Source: Isoetes taiwanensis (Eukaryota; Streptophyta; Lycopodiopsida; Isoetales; Isoetaceae). Taken from it: 64,000 nt of DNA. The stretch spans positions 44,383,203 through 44,447,202 of the forward strand of contig JAJEKV010000002.1 in assembly GCA_021234155.1 (NCBI GenBank). The letters run 5' to 3'. The position numbers and the translations under genes were made by a program. The notes beneath the pieces were generated by a model. It was not told the DNA's origin. It did no database searches and was given only the letters and a program-made list of their open reading frames with translations. This document shows, piece by piece, positions 24,400-36,313 of this stretch. The stretch's first letter is position 1. Every line of letters starts with the position of its first letter.

Positions 24400-26480
24400 T
24401 AGATGATGGGTGACATGGACTCGATGTGTCGCAAACACCTAAGTGCACTCGAATTCCGGCCCCTTCTTGTGAAGGGAGTCTCCCGAAGGTATATATATGT
24501 CGGTGCATTTTCATGCATGCGCCATGCCGCACATCCCCGCCAAGATTTCACCTTTTCGAACCGGATTTTATCCTGCGGCTTTCTTTGTGTTTATGTCTCT
24601 AAATTCATAATTAATGTATGGAAAAATCCCGGTTTTCAGCCTAGCTTTGCTGGGCGGGGTCTCCGAGTATAGGAAAATCCCCAGATTCTGATGAGTTTTA
24701 GACCCCTCGATTTTTTATTGGATGGCCGTTCGCTATCTTCCTGGATGTGGTTTTAGACCACGCTGACGGGGCATGGAGGAGGCTCCCGGATTTACAACCC
24801 CACCTCACTGGCCGTCCGGAATGGCGGAATTAATCTCTAGGGGATGCCTCACGAATAGCTTCCTTGTGGATCAATCACTTTACCCCCTTCACTAGGAGGT
24901 GGTATCCAAAGATCCACCTCCATGCCAATTGACTACAAGTGTGTAGTAAACGACCCACTTTGGCGCTTGGAGAGGTGGTCTTCCACTAAACTCTGGTCCC
25001 CAGGTGTCGGGATGTTCCAGTCCATTGGCGGAGCCAGCTTCTGCCCGAGTGGGTCCAAACTCGGCCCTCACCTACCTTGGATTAGGCCCTCGGGCAAGAA
25101 CAAGATACTTGGGGTTCACCCCAGGCCCCTGTAGAAGATTGAAGTGACAATAGGAGCACTAGGGACCGCTAGGTGGTATACATGTGACCACAGAAGAAAG
25201 CCAGCTCCACCGCCAAGAGGACGCTAATCGACCCGTGGCCTCCGAAGGTTGGCTCAAGCCTGCCCCATGCCTTTGCTTGTGCTTCTATTGTCTGCATTTT
25301 CTCATGCGGTAGCCATGTTGCATATCCCGCCAAGATTTGGCACTTTTTCTAGACCCGGATTTTATCCGTTTTTTTTTTTTTGTGTTTATGTCTCAAATTC
25401 ATAATTAATGGCTGGGCTGGGAAAATCCCGATTTTCAGCCAGTCGGTTTGCCAAGGGTCATGAGCCGCAACAGAAAATCCCCTGCATGGGCGCAGCTTTA
25501 GACCCTCGATTTTTGATTGATGGCCACCGCATATCCCGGCTGTGGTTTAGACCACGCTCGGGATTTTGGGGCATGGAGGGAGGTTCCGGGGATTGGCGAT
25601 CCGACACCTCCACATCGCCCCCTGACCACAAATTACCCTAGAGGACAAGTTTCACCCACGAAGTTTTCCTGTGGGATCAATCACTTACCCCCACTAGAGG
25701 TATTCAAGATCCACCTCCATGCCAATGACCACAAGTGTGTAGTAAACCCACCCACTTTTGGCGCTTCTTGAGAGGGGTGGTCTTCCTACCTAAACTTGGT
25801 CTCCTAGGTGGGGATGTTCCCGGTCCATTGGCGTAGCCAGCTTCGGGCCTGAGGGGGTCCACTCGGCCCCCTTAACTAGCCTCATGTGAGAACAAGATAC
25901 TTGGGGTCACCCCGAGGCCCTCGAAGATCGAAGGGAGAATAGCAGCACTAGGACTGCTAGGTATGTGACCACTCTGAGAAGCAAAGCTAGCTCCATCAGC
26001 CCAAAGAGGGGACGCTAACGACCGTGGCCTCCTGGAAAGGGTTGGCCTCCTGGTCGCCCCATGCCTCGCTTGTGCTTCATTGCCGCTAAGTATTTTTTCA
26101 TGCGGTGCGCTGGCCATGTCGCACATCCCGCCAAGATTTCACCTTTTTCGACCCGGATTTTTATCCTGCGGCTTTTTGTGTTTATGATCCGGAAATTCAT
26201 TATTAATGCATGGGGCAAGAAAAATCATGGTTTTCAGCCGCCTGGTTTGGCAAGTTGGCCCCCGAAGCGCAGGAAAATCCCCGGTATTTCCGGGTGAGCT
26301 TTAGACCCCTCGATTTTTTGCCGGATGGCCACCGCTATTCCTCGACAGGGTTTAGACCACGTTTTTTATTTTGGGGCATGAGGAGGGCCCGACATGCATC
26401 CCACCTTCCATGTCATCTGAACGCCAAAAATTACCCTAGGGGACAAATTCCACCCCTCTTGATCGAGGAGTATCCCCGTA
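24400..26480. repeat. Internal tandem repeat, period about 790 bp
   Basis: The CATGCG...CGCCAAGATTT word recurs at about 24,513, 25,303 and 26,099. Each time it is followed by TTTATCC, TGTGTTTATG, AATTCATAATTAATG and later TTTAGACCACG. The third unit is shorter. No domain was recognised in any frame. Confidence 0.85.
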
Positions 26481-26493
26481 GACAATCCTACCA

Positions 26494-27290
26494 AACCCTA
26501 GGGTTTGGTAGGGTTTACATCTCAGCCAAGATGGAGACCAAACCACATCTTCAAACTTTGCATGGAGTTCTCTGCGGTATGCCTCGGGACCATGCCCGAG
26601 ATGGGGTCATCCCCCTAAAGCAAAGATGCTTTCCGCCCTTCACCGGAAAGGGGCTTGTGAAGGGGAGTCTCCTAAAGGTATGTCGCACGGAAATTTGGCT
26701 CTCGCCCCCCTGCCATGAGGGTAATCCAAAGACGGGTATTCCACGCCGATCCCCGGGCCCTTCGGGTCATCTGAGCATCCTCTGGACAACCCTATCAAAC
26801 CCTAGGGTTTGCTAGGGTTTGCATCTCGAAAGGCCAAGACGGAGACTCACACATCCAAACTTTGCATGGAGTTCTCGGTATGCCTTCGGGACCATGCCCG
26901 GGAGATGGGGTCAATCCCCCCGGCAAGGCAAAGATGCAAAGCCTGCACTCTTCACCGGAAAAGGGGCTTGTGAAGGGGAGTTCCGAAAGGTATGCCGCGA
27001 CGGAAATTTGGCTCGCCTCCCAAAGGCCATGTGGGTAATCCAAAGATCGGTATTCCACGCCGTATCCCCGGGCCCCTCGGGTCATCTGAGCATCTCAGAA
27101 TGTAAACCCTATCAAACCCTAGGGTTTGCTAGGGTTTACATCTCGAAGCGCCAAGACGAGACTCACACATCCCAAACTTTGCATGGAGTTCTCTCGCGGT
27201 ATGCTCGGGGACCATGCCCGAGATGGGGTCGAATCCCCTCACAAGAAAGTTTTTCCCTTCCACCGAAAGGGGCGCCAAAATAGCCTGCGT
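26494..27290. repeat. Internal tandem repeat, period about 310 bp, with telomere-like palindrome
   Basis: Three units start near 26,494, 26,797 and 27,115, each at AAACCCTAGGGTTTG, which joins two telomere-type half words head to head. Each unit continues with CTTTGCATGGAGTTCTC, GGGACCATGCC and GAGATGGGGTC. Frames in the units are incidental. Confidence 0.88.
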
Positions 27291-27582
27291 GTCCAACACG
27301 CTCCTAGTGAATTGGCTTTAGCTGAGGGTGCGTAATAATCGCCATGTAGAGGGTTCGTGGTCCTGCTTTGCCGCAAAAATGACCGCGGTAAATTTGGTCT
27401 CTAGGGTAATTTCAATGCGGACAACATGGCTTAAGTCAAATCTCCATTCCTAGAAGTCTTTGTACCGCACCCAAAATTTGCCAACATCACCCAATGAAAA
27501 GACCCAAAAGATGGATATCTTTTCATTGGGCCTAGTCAAAATTTGACCTTTGGCTTACTTGGCATGCCACGTCACCACTTTG

Positions 27583-27960
27583 AGTGCCTAGGTGGCATGC
27601 TTGAGCCTAGGTGTGATGCCCCCAGCCACCTTGGCATGTTGGTTTAGGTGGCATGTTGGAGCCGCCAAGGCATATTGGAGTCACCATAGCATGCCGGAGC
27701 CTAGGTGGCATGTTAGAGCCTAGATGGTTTGTTTGAGCCACCTTGGCATGTTGGAGCCCAGGTGGCATGTTGGGAGCCCTCAAGGGAGACAGTTTGAGCC
27801 ACCTTGGCATGTTGGTGCTCAGGTGGCATGTTTGAGCCACCTTGGCATGTTGAGACTAGGTGGCATGTTGAGCCTATGATAGCATGTTGGAGTCACCATA
27901 GCATGTTTGAGCCCAGGGTGGCCACCTCCCAAATTGTTGGCATGTTGGAGCATGCAACAT
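27583..27960. repeat. Right subterminal repeat array (inverted)
   Basis: About fifteen copies of TGGCATGTTGGAGCC-type units, the reverse complement of the left array. It ends near 27,960, after which the AT-rich unique sequence starts. Confidence 0.9.
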
Positions 27961-30900
27961 TATTATACTTGAGACACTCATTACAAGTACTTGGTCTAGA
28001 AGAATATGGCGCGTGAACTTAAACTTATGATTCGGGTTTGGCTGCTCTTTACAAATATTTTGAGTATCTATGGAAATAACATGATATTCTCCATTCAAGT
28101 TTTAAGATATGGTGAGATGGCAATATAAAATATGGTTCATATCATAGTTTAACTAATGAGCATGTGTGACATAGAAAACTAGAAGCTCATCATTTGTCAA
28201 AGAATACTTGAAGTGTAAAGAACATCCCATATAGATAAGCGATGAATGAAAGCACATTTGGATATTGAAATCTAGAAAAGGACAAGTTATGATCTAGGTT
28301 GAAACGCTGATGGTTGGATTAACCTAGGTTCCTAATATTTCAAGGCAAAGACTTTAGGGAAAACCCTTTAATGGTCTAAATATATAAGGTTTCCCCTCAA
28401 GTTTTTCGATCCAATGAAGGAAAAAAGTTGGAGCCATTTTTTGATTCAATCATGCCCACCAAATGAGACCTCGAGCACATATGTACAAAGGATGTTCTGG
28501 TGGTTGCTAGACCGCCGTGATTCCGCCTATAAAATAAGATAAAATCATGTAAATATATAATGAGTGAATAGCATTCATGCATAGGAGGTAGATTCAAAGT
28601 GATAAGTATCACGCCTATAATGTTTACATCATTCCCAAATGAATAGTGTATTGCTATAGTGATTTGCTAAATAAATTCAATGGTCAAGTTAATATAGATA
28701 GAAATATCTACTTGATGTCTATTGCTGTGTATGGCATCATTTATAAACTAGGATGATTGAAATTAATGTAAATGCAACGATTGAAATGAGTTTAAATGAT
28801 TAAGTTTGAGGTAAAATCGAAAAAGGAAATTACTTCCTCGGCGATCCCTATTAGGGACTTCAACCCTTGGCTTTGCTTTCAGGGCAAGTAGAGACGAAAT
28901 TTGTTTGGCCTTTATTTAACCCAATTTCATCCTTTGTGGAAAAGGCACCTTCCTTTCTTCAGAAATTGCCCAAGTCCGACCTTTTTTTGGATTTGTCTTC
29001 TAGTGAGCTTGTCATGTAGCACTTGATCTTTGTATGGTACCACAATTTCAGTTTATCCTGTAGAGCTCAAAGCAATCAACCAAGAAACATCACGACCACC
29101 GTGAATGGGAATGGCATGCACCCTGGAGATTGAAGCCAATTCCTCGGGACATAGCAAATCCAGCTTTTTAAAATGAGGATACCTCCCCATTATAAGGTCA
29201 TGAACATTTTTCTTTGACCTTAGTGGAAAAAAAAAAAAATTATAAGGTCAGGAACATCTTTTTCTTCACCTTAGTGGGGAAAAAAAAATTGAACTGTTAT
29301 TTTGGCACCGTGATTGGCTATGGTGGTCGGCCCCGCTTATGGAACCATGATAGTCCTATTCAAATAGGCCAGACTTTTCCTATAATTATCCTATACCCCA
29401 TCAAGAAGGAACGTTATTTTGGCATGGCGATATTTCATGGCTTAAGTGTACTATCCGCGGGCGCCATTATAATAGATCCTCCCAAGACATCACATGATGC
29501 CGCCAACCCGACACTAACATTTTTTTTCTCGCCAGGGTCACATGTTCCCCGCTATATAAGGAATTCCACATTGCAAAAAAGAAGAGTGAATGCAAGAATA
29601 TGCGCTACCGCGATCCCAAGCAGAGAGATTGCTCCTGCGCCAAAAATCAAGCATCGCCATCGCTAAAATCCCTATTGACTTGAAATGCTTCTAGCCGTCA
29701 TGTGAGCCCGTGGAATGGATTGCTATCGACATTGTTCTTCCCCGCCAAAATTTGGCGTTGACCCCTTCCCTTTCTATCATAAGGATGAGAATTAAAATAC
29801 GCTGGAAAAAAATGCCCCATTAAATGGTTGAAAACAATGGTCCAGATTTGGTTGAGATGGACGGCCGAGATGGTGATCTTGGTAGTGTATTCCTATTGGT
29901 TTACTACTTTTCCCGGGCCTACCTTATGCTTTTGCCGACACGCCCTTCACCGCCTCAGGCCTCCTGCCGGACACCCTAAACCTTTGCCTAACTGCGGTGT
30001 CGATGGCTTTCTTCTTTGGTGATGGCGATGGTAGACGCCACCGGCGATGGCGCCATTCTTCAAAAAATCAAAGCTAGAAGTCGGAGGCCTAAAGATCCAA
30101 TGTTGCCGCTAACTGCTCCGATGCAGCCAAGCACCGTAAACCGTGATTAAGATCGAAATGGAAGCTTCAAGCTTCCAAGGCGTGAGATGTTTCACCCTTT
30201 CTTGTTATTTTTATCTTTGATTTAAGCTGATTTAACCTCAAACTCACACTTTTTGCCCTCTTTTTTTAGCATGCAAAGGAGCCGAAGCTGTTTTGAGTTT
30301 TGCAAGGGATTTCTACTAGTATTGGAGCTTAAATTATTTTATTTGCAGATCATGGGCTGGTATAGTGTTACGTAGATGTTCTTGCGAAAAGAAAAGCAAA
30401 GGGCCGATGTCTCTACATGTCCATCGGCCATATTAGTGGGGGCCATTGGTTTCTAGACGCCATAGCCAAGTCAGGATTCTACATCTCGTAAAGGAGCTAC
30501 CGCTGGTAGGATCACTAAAACTAGACGGTGGATTTGTTGACTACAAATTGAATCCCTAAATTAAAACCACGCTATGTGTTTTAGAAGCTTCTGACATGAT
30601 ACCATCAAGCTCGGCTCGAGACACCCGGTAATCATCCTCAAAACCTCCTCAATTGCAAAGGAGATCCGGTGATTTAATATTTCTAAATAGACGTTGGTTT
30701 TGATTGGCGAAAGGACAAGGCTTTGGTATGGGTATATTTCCACTCTAATTTGAAGGAGATAAAGAAAGTGGAACGTCGGGGACCTCTTTTTTCATGCTTA
30801 GAGAGTAAGTATTTGAACCGATGCGCTAGGGAAGATCTAAGCTGCAAATTAATGAAGGGATTAAGGACTAAATAAGTATTTATTTGTTGGAGCAGGGTGT

Positions 30901-31924
30901 TTATGATGAATTTGCAAAACAAGCCGCATTCAAGAAACGCTATCAGAAATAGAGGCCATGTGGTGGAAGAGGTGCTCATTTCCGTGCGTAATGCCGCAAA
31001 GAACATGATCCGGATTCCTGCCCGATCTTTGTTTGAAGAGGAGAACGGGGATCTGGCAAAGCACTCGCTTTGATCTTCCACAGCATCAACAACCTTTGTA
31101 AAGCCATGGCCCCAAATTTTGTACATATGATTCATATTGTGAATGTAAGGTAAAGAGCCACGCTTGAAACTAATAAATACCTTTTGTGGAAATTTGTTTC
31201 TCGTTATAGTTTTTACAAGATTTATTTTTGGTCGTAATACATAGAGGAAAGTGTTGTAGCAAGACTATTGGATGGTGGCGCAGATCCTATAAAATCGCAT
31301 AATTTTGTACATCACTTAGATGTCTATTAATTTAATAATAGGCAAACCATAGAATTTTAATGTTTCAAATAATGCAAAGATTGGCAACGTGTTGTCTTAT
31401 GTTTTCTCGAAGTTTTTCTCCCAAAACAATAACAAGCCTAATCTTCTAGATTACCTTCTTATATAAATTAGTGACGTAATTTAGAATTTGGATTTTTATG
31501 CCTTGTGGGTTTGTTTGGGTTCGACTCCCCAAAAGGTTTCCTAATTTTAAAATAAACAAAATCAATAAATAATTCATGATATATTTATGATATATTTACT
31601 TTTAAATTTTGGTATATACTATTTTTTTATTGTGTGCCACGTGGTTGACATTTCATTAGTTAAAATAATATTTTATAATTTAAAAAAGTATGCCACGTGT
31701 TAATATTTCATTGGTTAAAAAGCACATTAGAAACAACACCTCGCTTTTTTCAACATGTCATAATAATGCTTTTCTATATGTCCTAATTTCACAAAACAAT
31801 AGTTAATAGCATAAAAATAATAGCTAGCTTTTTAAGTAACACATGTGGTACTTTGCTAAATAACATGTAATTTTTTTTTAAAACCATCCTATTTTGATGT
31901 TGTAGTTTTATTTTTCACGTGTAG
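27961..31924. other. AT-rich stretch between repeats, no recognised gene
   Basis: Occurs once in the window. The longest frames (29,214-29,666 plus; 31,135-30,683 minus) show no family I recognise and have no supporting signals. A two-unit repeat of about 52 bp with TTATAAGGTCA and CTTAGTGG words lies at 29,188-29,290. Another pair with GCCACGTG words lies at 31,636-31,700. Confidence 0.5.
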
Positions 31925-32214
31925 TAATATCTAAAACCTACGGTGTTACTTAGAAGACAAAACAACGCGGTGGCTCCTCCAAAACAACACCAAGAAAAAC
32001 CACACATTGACAAAAAATTCGCTAAAACAATAGTAAAAAAAAAGACACGCTTGAAAAAAAAAAAAAAAAAGGCCGAAAACCATGGTGGAAATTTTGCCAA
32101 AACCATCGGTCCCTTTGTGCAAATCCGGATAAACGGGCCAATGGACTTTTAATATTTTGGTGTTGTTTTTGGCATAAAACAACACCTCCGCATAACTAAA
32201 AACAACCGTGGACC
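31925..32214. mobile_element. Possible MITE at the Ty3 break
   Basis: AAAACAACACC at 31,980-31,990 faces GGTGTTGTTTTT at 32,158-32,169, with A-rich sequence between. It abuts the place where the Ty3 reverse transcriptase stops. Ends and target duplications are not clear. Confidence 0.25.
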
Positions 32215-35200
32215 AAAAATTGGGGTCGGGCAGGAAATGGTGAGACGCTTAGGTCTAATGAACCCTAGGTTAAACAACTCCCCAGAATTGCTTCTTCAAC
32301 TCGGGTCGCCTTGCGCCGCCATCCTTGATTTCGAGCTTTTACTCATCGGCTTTCAGACTGGTTCGAAAGTGCTATCTCACACTGACCCCCTCGTAAGGAG
32401 GAAGCCGCCGATCTCATCCGGGAAGAGATCGTGGAACCGCGGATCAACTTAGCTATTTGCTTGGGCAACTTGTCGAGCCCCTTATATTCCTTTGCTTTCT
32501 TTCCTCGACTCCTGACTCTTCGATGTCAAGCTTGAAGATATATGCTACCCGCCGCTTTTTATGCACTTGAGTACCGCTACTAGACATACACCGCATGATG
32601 GGGACAACTTTTACCCGTGGATCTCTATGATCTTGCCGCTACCGTGGAGGGTCACTTTCCGCTTCCCACAATCAATGAGGGCTCCTCCTGATCCAAGATA
32701 CTCCATTCCAATGATCAAGTCGCACTTCCCAATGCTCATCACTTCGCCCCCCCATTTGAACGCTGCTGATTCCCCGCAAGTCGATGTCGGTTTATCCTCT
32801 TGCCCGCCGGTGTCTCACCGCCCCACTTGCTAACACTACTTAATCTTCTTTTGACTTTAATGGCTTGAGCTTCAACATCTCAACCATTCTTGGGACTTTG
32901 ATTGTGGGAGCTCCCAGTCTATCAGACTATGAAAAGACTTGGCCTTGGCCTTTCCTACCGCGGAGATTACCTTATACCCATTTTCTCTGTTGTTCGTGAT
33001 CTATGGCAAGAAAATGTGACACTCATTCTAAATATAGTCAAGTCCTCACTGCCGGGCCGTAAGGAGTGTCCCATCCACCTAACCCTCGCTTATTGCCGCA
33101 GACTCATGACGGCAAGGCCATTGTTTCGCGGGCTCCTGGCGGAAGCACTCGGCAAAGCTGTTTCTCTATGCACTCCTCAGCCTTCTCCTGGCATTGTTTG
33201 CAAAAGGGACCGTGACCGCTTTGGAGTAGTTTGACCTTCCTACTTATCCTTGAAGGATACCCGCTTTCTCCCCGCCGCTTCCCATAGTTGGCGCTTATAT
33301 GGAGCCTTTGTTGGACCGGGCTAGCGGCTCTTAGGGCTATAGCTTCGCTGTTTTGCCCCTATCCCGATAGTACCGCCGCTTCTCGCCCGCTGCTCGAGGC
33401 CCAGCTCCTTTTGCAAGCTTATTGCCTTGGATTCTCGCTCGACACCGCCTCTTTAGGTTTATTGCTCTTACTAGCTCTTCGCTCAACCCTTCTATGTATC
33501 CTTCCACCAAGGCTTTTCGCCTAACTTGGGCACATACAACCGAAGTCTCATGAACTCATCTGTGTACTTTGCACGGACTGTTGCTCGGCCGCAATCGTGA
33601 AACCATCGTGATCATGTGGCACTTATGTTCCTTTGGCACGTAGTGACGCTTTGAATGCCTTAGCAAACTTCTTGAACTCCGAACCGGCCCCGCTTAGGAC
33701 ATGGGCCTTGCATAGCCCTTCCACCAAATGCGAAGCCGGCCCCTTCAGGTGGTTGTTGCCACCCCGCATTTGTCCTTGTCTTTTCATGTCAGGGCTAAGC
33801 CATACTCTCTCATCTCATCTAGCCATGCCTCTCGCCCATCCCGGACCAAGTATCTCCCGAGAATTGCTCCAAGTTTTTGCTTTCCATACATTGCTGATCG
33901 CCGAGTCTACCTTCTTCCTCGGTAGTCCGAGGTCTTTGAGTCTTTTGGGCCTGCCATCCCTATGGTCCCGCAGACCGCTTCCCGCCTCTTCCCTAATCGA
34001 AGTCCGAATCCGAGCTTGAGTCCGAGGATTCCGCGGTCGGGGACCTCCTTCTCTTGCTCTTCCTCTTATCTTTTCCCCGCCTTTTGAGTTGGTGCTTTAT
34101 GTAACCGGGCGCTACATCCGGACCAACTCCCCGCCAGGCCGCCAAGAAGGCCTTTATCCGATCGGAGATCCGTTTCTCATCTGTGATATATCTCTTCTTG
34201 GGGTCATGGGGTCACCTCGTGATAAGTTCCTTGCCGGGTGCGGCCCGGGCGGAGTCTCGCTCATCCCTATGGGCTCGCCGTTTGTTCACCGCGTTCTGGA
34301 CCTCTAGCTGCACACACAAGTAGATCATGGCCTTATTACGCTTAGCTTTATTTGTTCTATTGTATTATATGTGTTTGTTGGTATAGTTGTGGAACAAAAA
34401 ATACATCAACAAAACATTTAGAGTGCAAAAGAAAATGTATTTATATACATATAATAATATCTAAATACAATGCCTCCGGATTAAGAGTCTAACTATTCTT
34501 GAAATCGCTGGTAGGATGGATTATCCCCGAAGAAATCTTTAACTTGGGTCGCTCCTACACGGAGCCCCAAGTTCCCGAGGATGTTGGTTGATGTCCCGCC
34601 TCGCAAGGTTTGCACCAAGTCTTCCCCCCGGGCGGCCGGACGGTAGGCCGCGGGCCACCGCTAGTCTTCCCCTCGGCCTGTAGGGTATGGCGGTCAAGAT
34701 GTCAAGTGCCATCGCTCTCTTGACTAGGATGACATGGTCAACTGTTGTGAGTAGTCGAGCATGCGCCTCGCCAAAGCCGGAGAGAGTGCGATGAGCATGA
34801 ACACTCCTTCTTCGCCTTGGTTTGAACTTTAAGGTGTGACCGCTTATCCTTCCGGCCCATCGCCAGAGGGAAGATAATACCCTCAATGACTGGCCCCTCG
34901 CTTGCTGCTGAAGATTCGCCGCCCCTCGCCACCAGCCTCTATGTCTTCCCGCATATTCGCCGACGCCAATCTCGCGGAATTCCTCTCAGAATCTCTCGAC
35001 CGCCGATGCGAGATTCCGTGCCCGAGGTCCATCTCACCTCTTGCCGTGTCAAGAGCTCGGCATCAAAATATTCGTGGTCTTGCTCACGGATCCCCATCCA
35101 TTCTTGGATGGCGAGAACTCTTCTTCAGCCGGGCAGGTCCCGAAGCCCATTATTTGCCGATGTCGGCCAGAGGGCTTGATGTCCAAGTCGACCTCGTGTA

Positions 35201-35830
35201 GGTGTCGGGTTTTCCTTCTTACCCGAATTGGGAAGTCTAAAACTCCCTGACAATGAAATCATCCAGATCCGGGTTGTTGCCAAAGGAGATGTAGCAACTC
35301 GCCGAGCTCGGTACTCCCCGCCTCGCATTCGGGAGGTTCTCGATGTCGTTGAGGAGCGTGTACTCCCCTCGGGCCGCCGATGATGATGGGGCTAGGCTTG
35401 TGATATCTAGCCCGAGTGGGGAGCAAGCCGGGTCCCGCTCAAAATTGGTATCTCCCTGCTCGATAGTTGCCGCTTCTTCTTCCGGGTCGAGCCGACGTAG
35501 TCCTCGCCATCGATTCCTCGCCTTCGGCTCTTCATTCTTGCTCCCCGCTGATACCGCAAAAGGAGCTGACCTCCCACGAGGAGGCTAAGGGGTCTACATC
35601 CATGGGGGGAATAGAGGTTTCCCCAATGGGGTTCTGGGCATGGTGGGAAAGGAAAATAGCTAGGGCGGCGGTGTAGGAGAAATACTTGGTCCTATCAACG
35701 GTCAAGACCATGTAGTATGGCAACCTCTGAGCCTTGTTAGTCAAATACTTGGCAATGTTGAGAACATCACCCAAGGCTGCTTTGAGGGATGAACTCGACC
35801 CATTTTGAGGTCCAAATGGGATTGGAAGGC
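32215..35830 (-). mobile_element. Ty3/gypsy element, gag to start of reverse transcriptase, truncated, copy B
   Basis: Minus strand, 5' to 3': the gag N-terminal segment (35,774-35,532, as in copy A); a lysine- then serine/aspartate-rich stretch at about 34,080-34,010; a capsid segment with EFKKFAKAFKASL (about 33,680-33,640) and YTDEFMRLRLYVPKL (about 33,565-33,510); a Cys-containing stretch near 33,200 that is not a clean zinc knuckle; the C-terminal half of the retropepsin with DLIIGMEYL and GGALIDCGKRKVTL (32,730-32,640); then IREFHDLFPDEIGGLPP-like and LGFIRP words (about 32,440-32,250), the standard opening of gypsy reverse transcriptase. It stops near 32,215, so RT, RNase H and integrase are missing. 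The protease active-site Asp is not readable (VLASGA). Frames are interrupted throughout. Confidence 0.8.
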
Positions 35831-35928
35831 TAATTTGAGGGTTTGAGCATGACTAGGACTATCTAATGAACCTATTGCAACAAACTAGAGGTCAATTGGA
35901 TATGGCATGCTGGAGAAAATGCTAGGAG

Positions 35929-35995
35929 GTCTCACGGTGTGCGCCATGAGGCAAAACCAAAATTTGGTTTTTGGTCTGGGCGCATACCGTGAGAC
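35929..35995. repeat. 67-bp hairpin unit 1, copy B
   Basis: Identical arms and length to 1,824-1,890. The neighbouring unit 2 (36,102-36,169) is eroded in its left arm. Confidence 0.88.
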
Positions 35996-36313
35996 ATTGG
36001 CCCCAATTTGGTCTAGACTTATCTAAACAAGGTGAACTAAAGGTCAAAACGTCCCCTTACTTGGCCGATTTGGAGATGTTTTGGACTAGTTTAGAGATGA
36101 AGTTGTCCACCTGTAAGGCCAGAGGCAAAACCAGAATTTGGTTTTTGGTCCGGCGCATACCGCGGAGACATTGGGCACTACTTGGCCTACAAATGTCCAA
36201 ATTTACTAAAACAAAGGGCAATTTTGCTAATTCGGATTTAATTAATATCAATTATGCACATATAACTTACAATGTAACACTTTGTATTAATCAAAATTTT
36301 GTCATTTACAAGA

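Larger units (their letters stand above)
23399..27960. mobile_element. Fold-back element with inverted repetitive arms
   Basis: The left arm (23,399-24,400) and right arm (27,470-27,960) are inverted copies. Both are made of short tandem words around ACATGCCA and CCAAGGTGGC. The inner part of each arm also matches in inverted form: GGCATGCCAAGTAAGC and a CATTGGGTGA word on the left against GCTTACTTGGCATGCC and TCACCCAATG on the right. Between the arms are two tandem-repeat families and no transposase. The structure fits a non-autonomous fold-back or Mutator-like element with long terminal inverted repeats. The outer left end is hidden by the N gap, and target-site duplications could not be seen. 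Confidence 0.6.

Noticed and set aside
26210-27283. Frames of 154-201 codons in the fold-back interior
   Set aside because: They run through tandem units, shift between units and show no domain.
26494-27290. Interstitial telomere array
   Set aside because: Only single palindromic words per 310-bp unit, not tandem TTTAGGG repeats.
29214-29666. 150-codon plus frame in the unique AT-rich region
   Set aside because: Starts within A-runs, has no recognised domain and no splice or promoter support.
32561-34019. Plus-strand frames of 90-128 codons over the Ty3 region
   Set aside because: The opposite strand carries clear protease and gag words; these are shadows.
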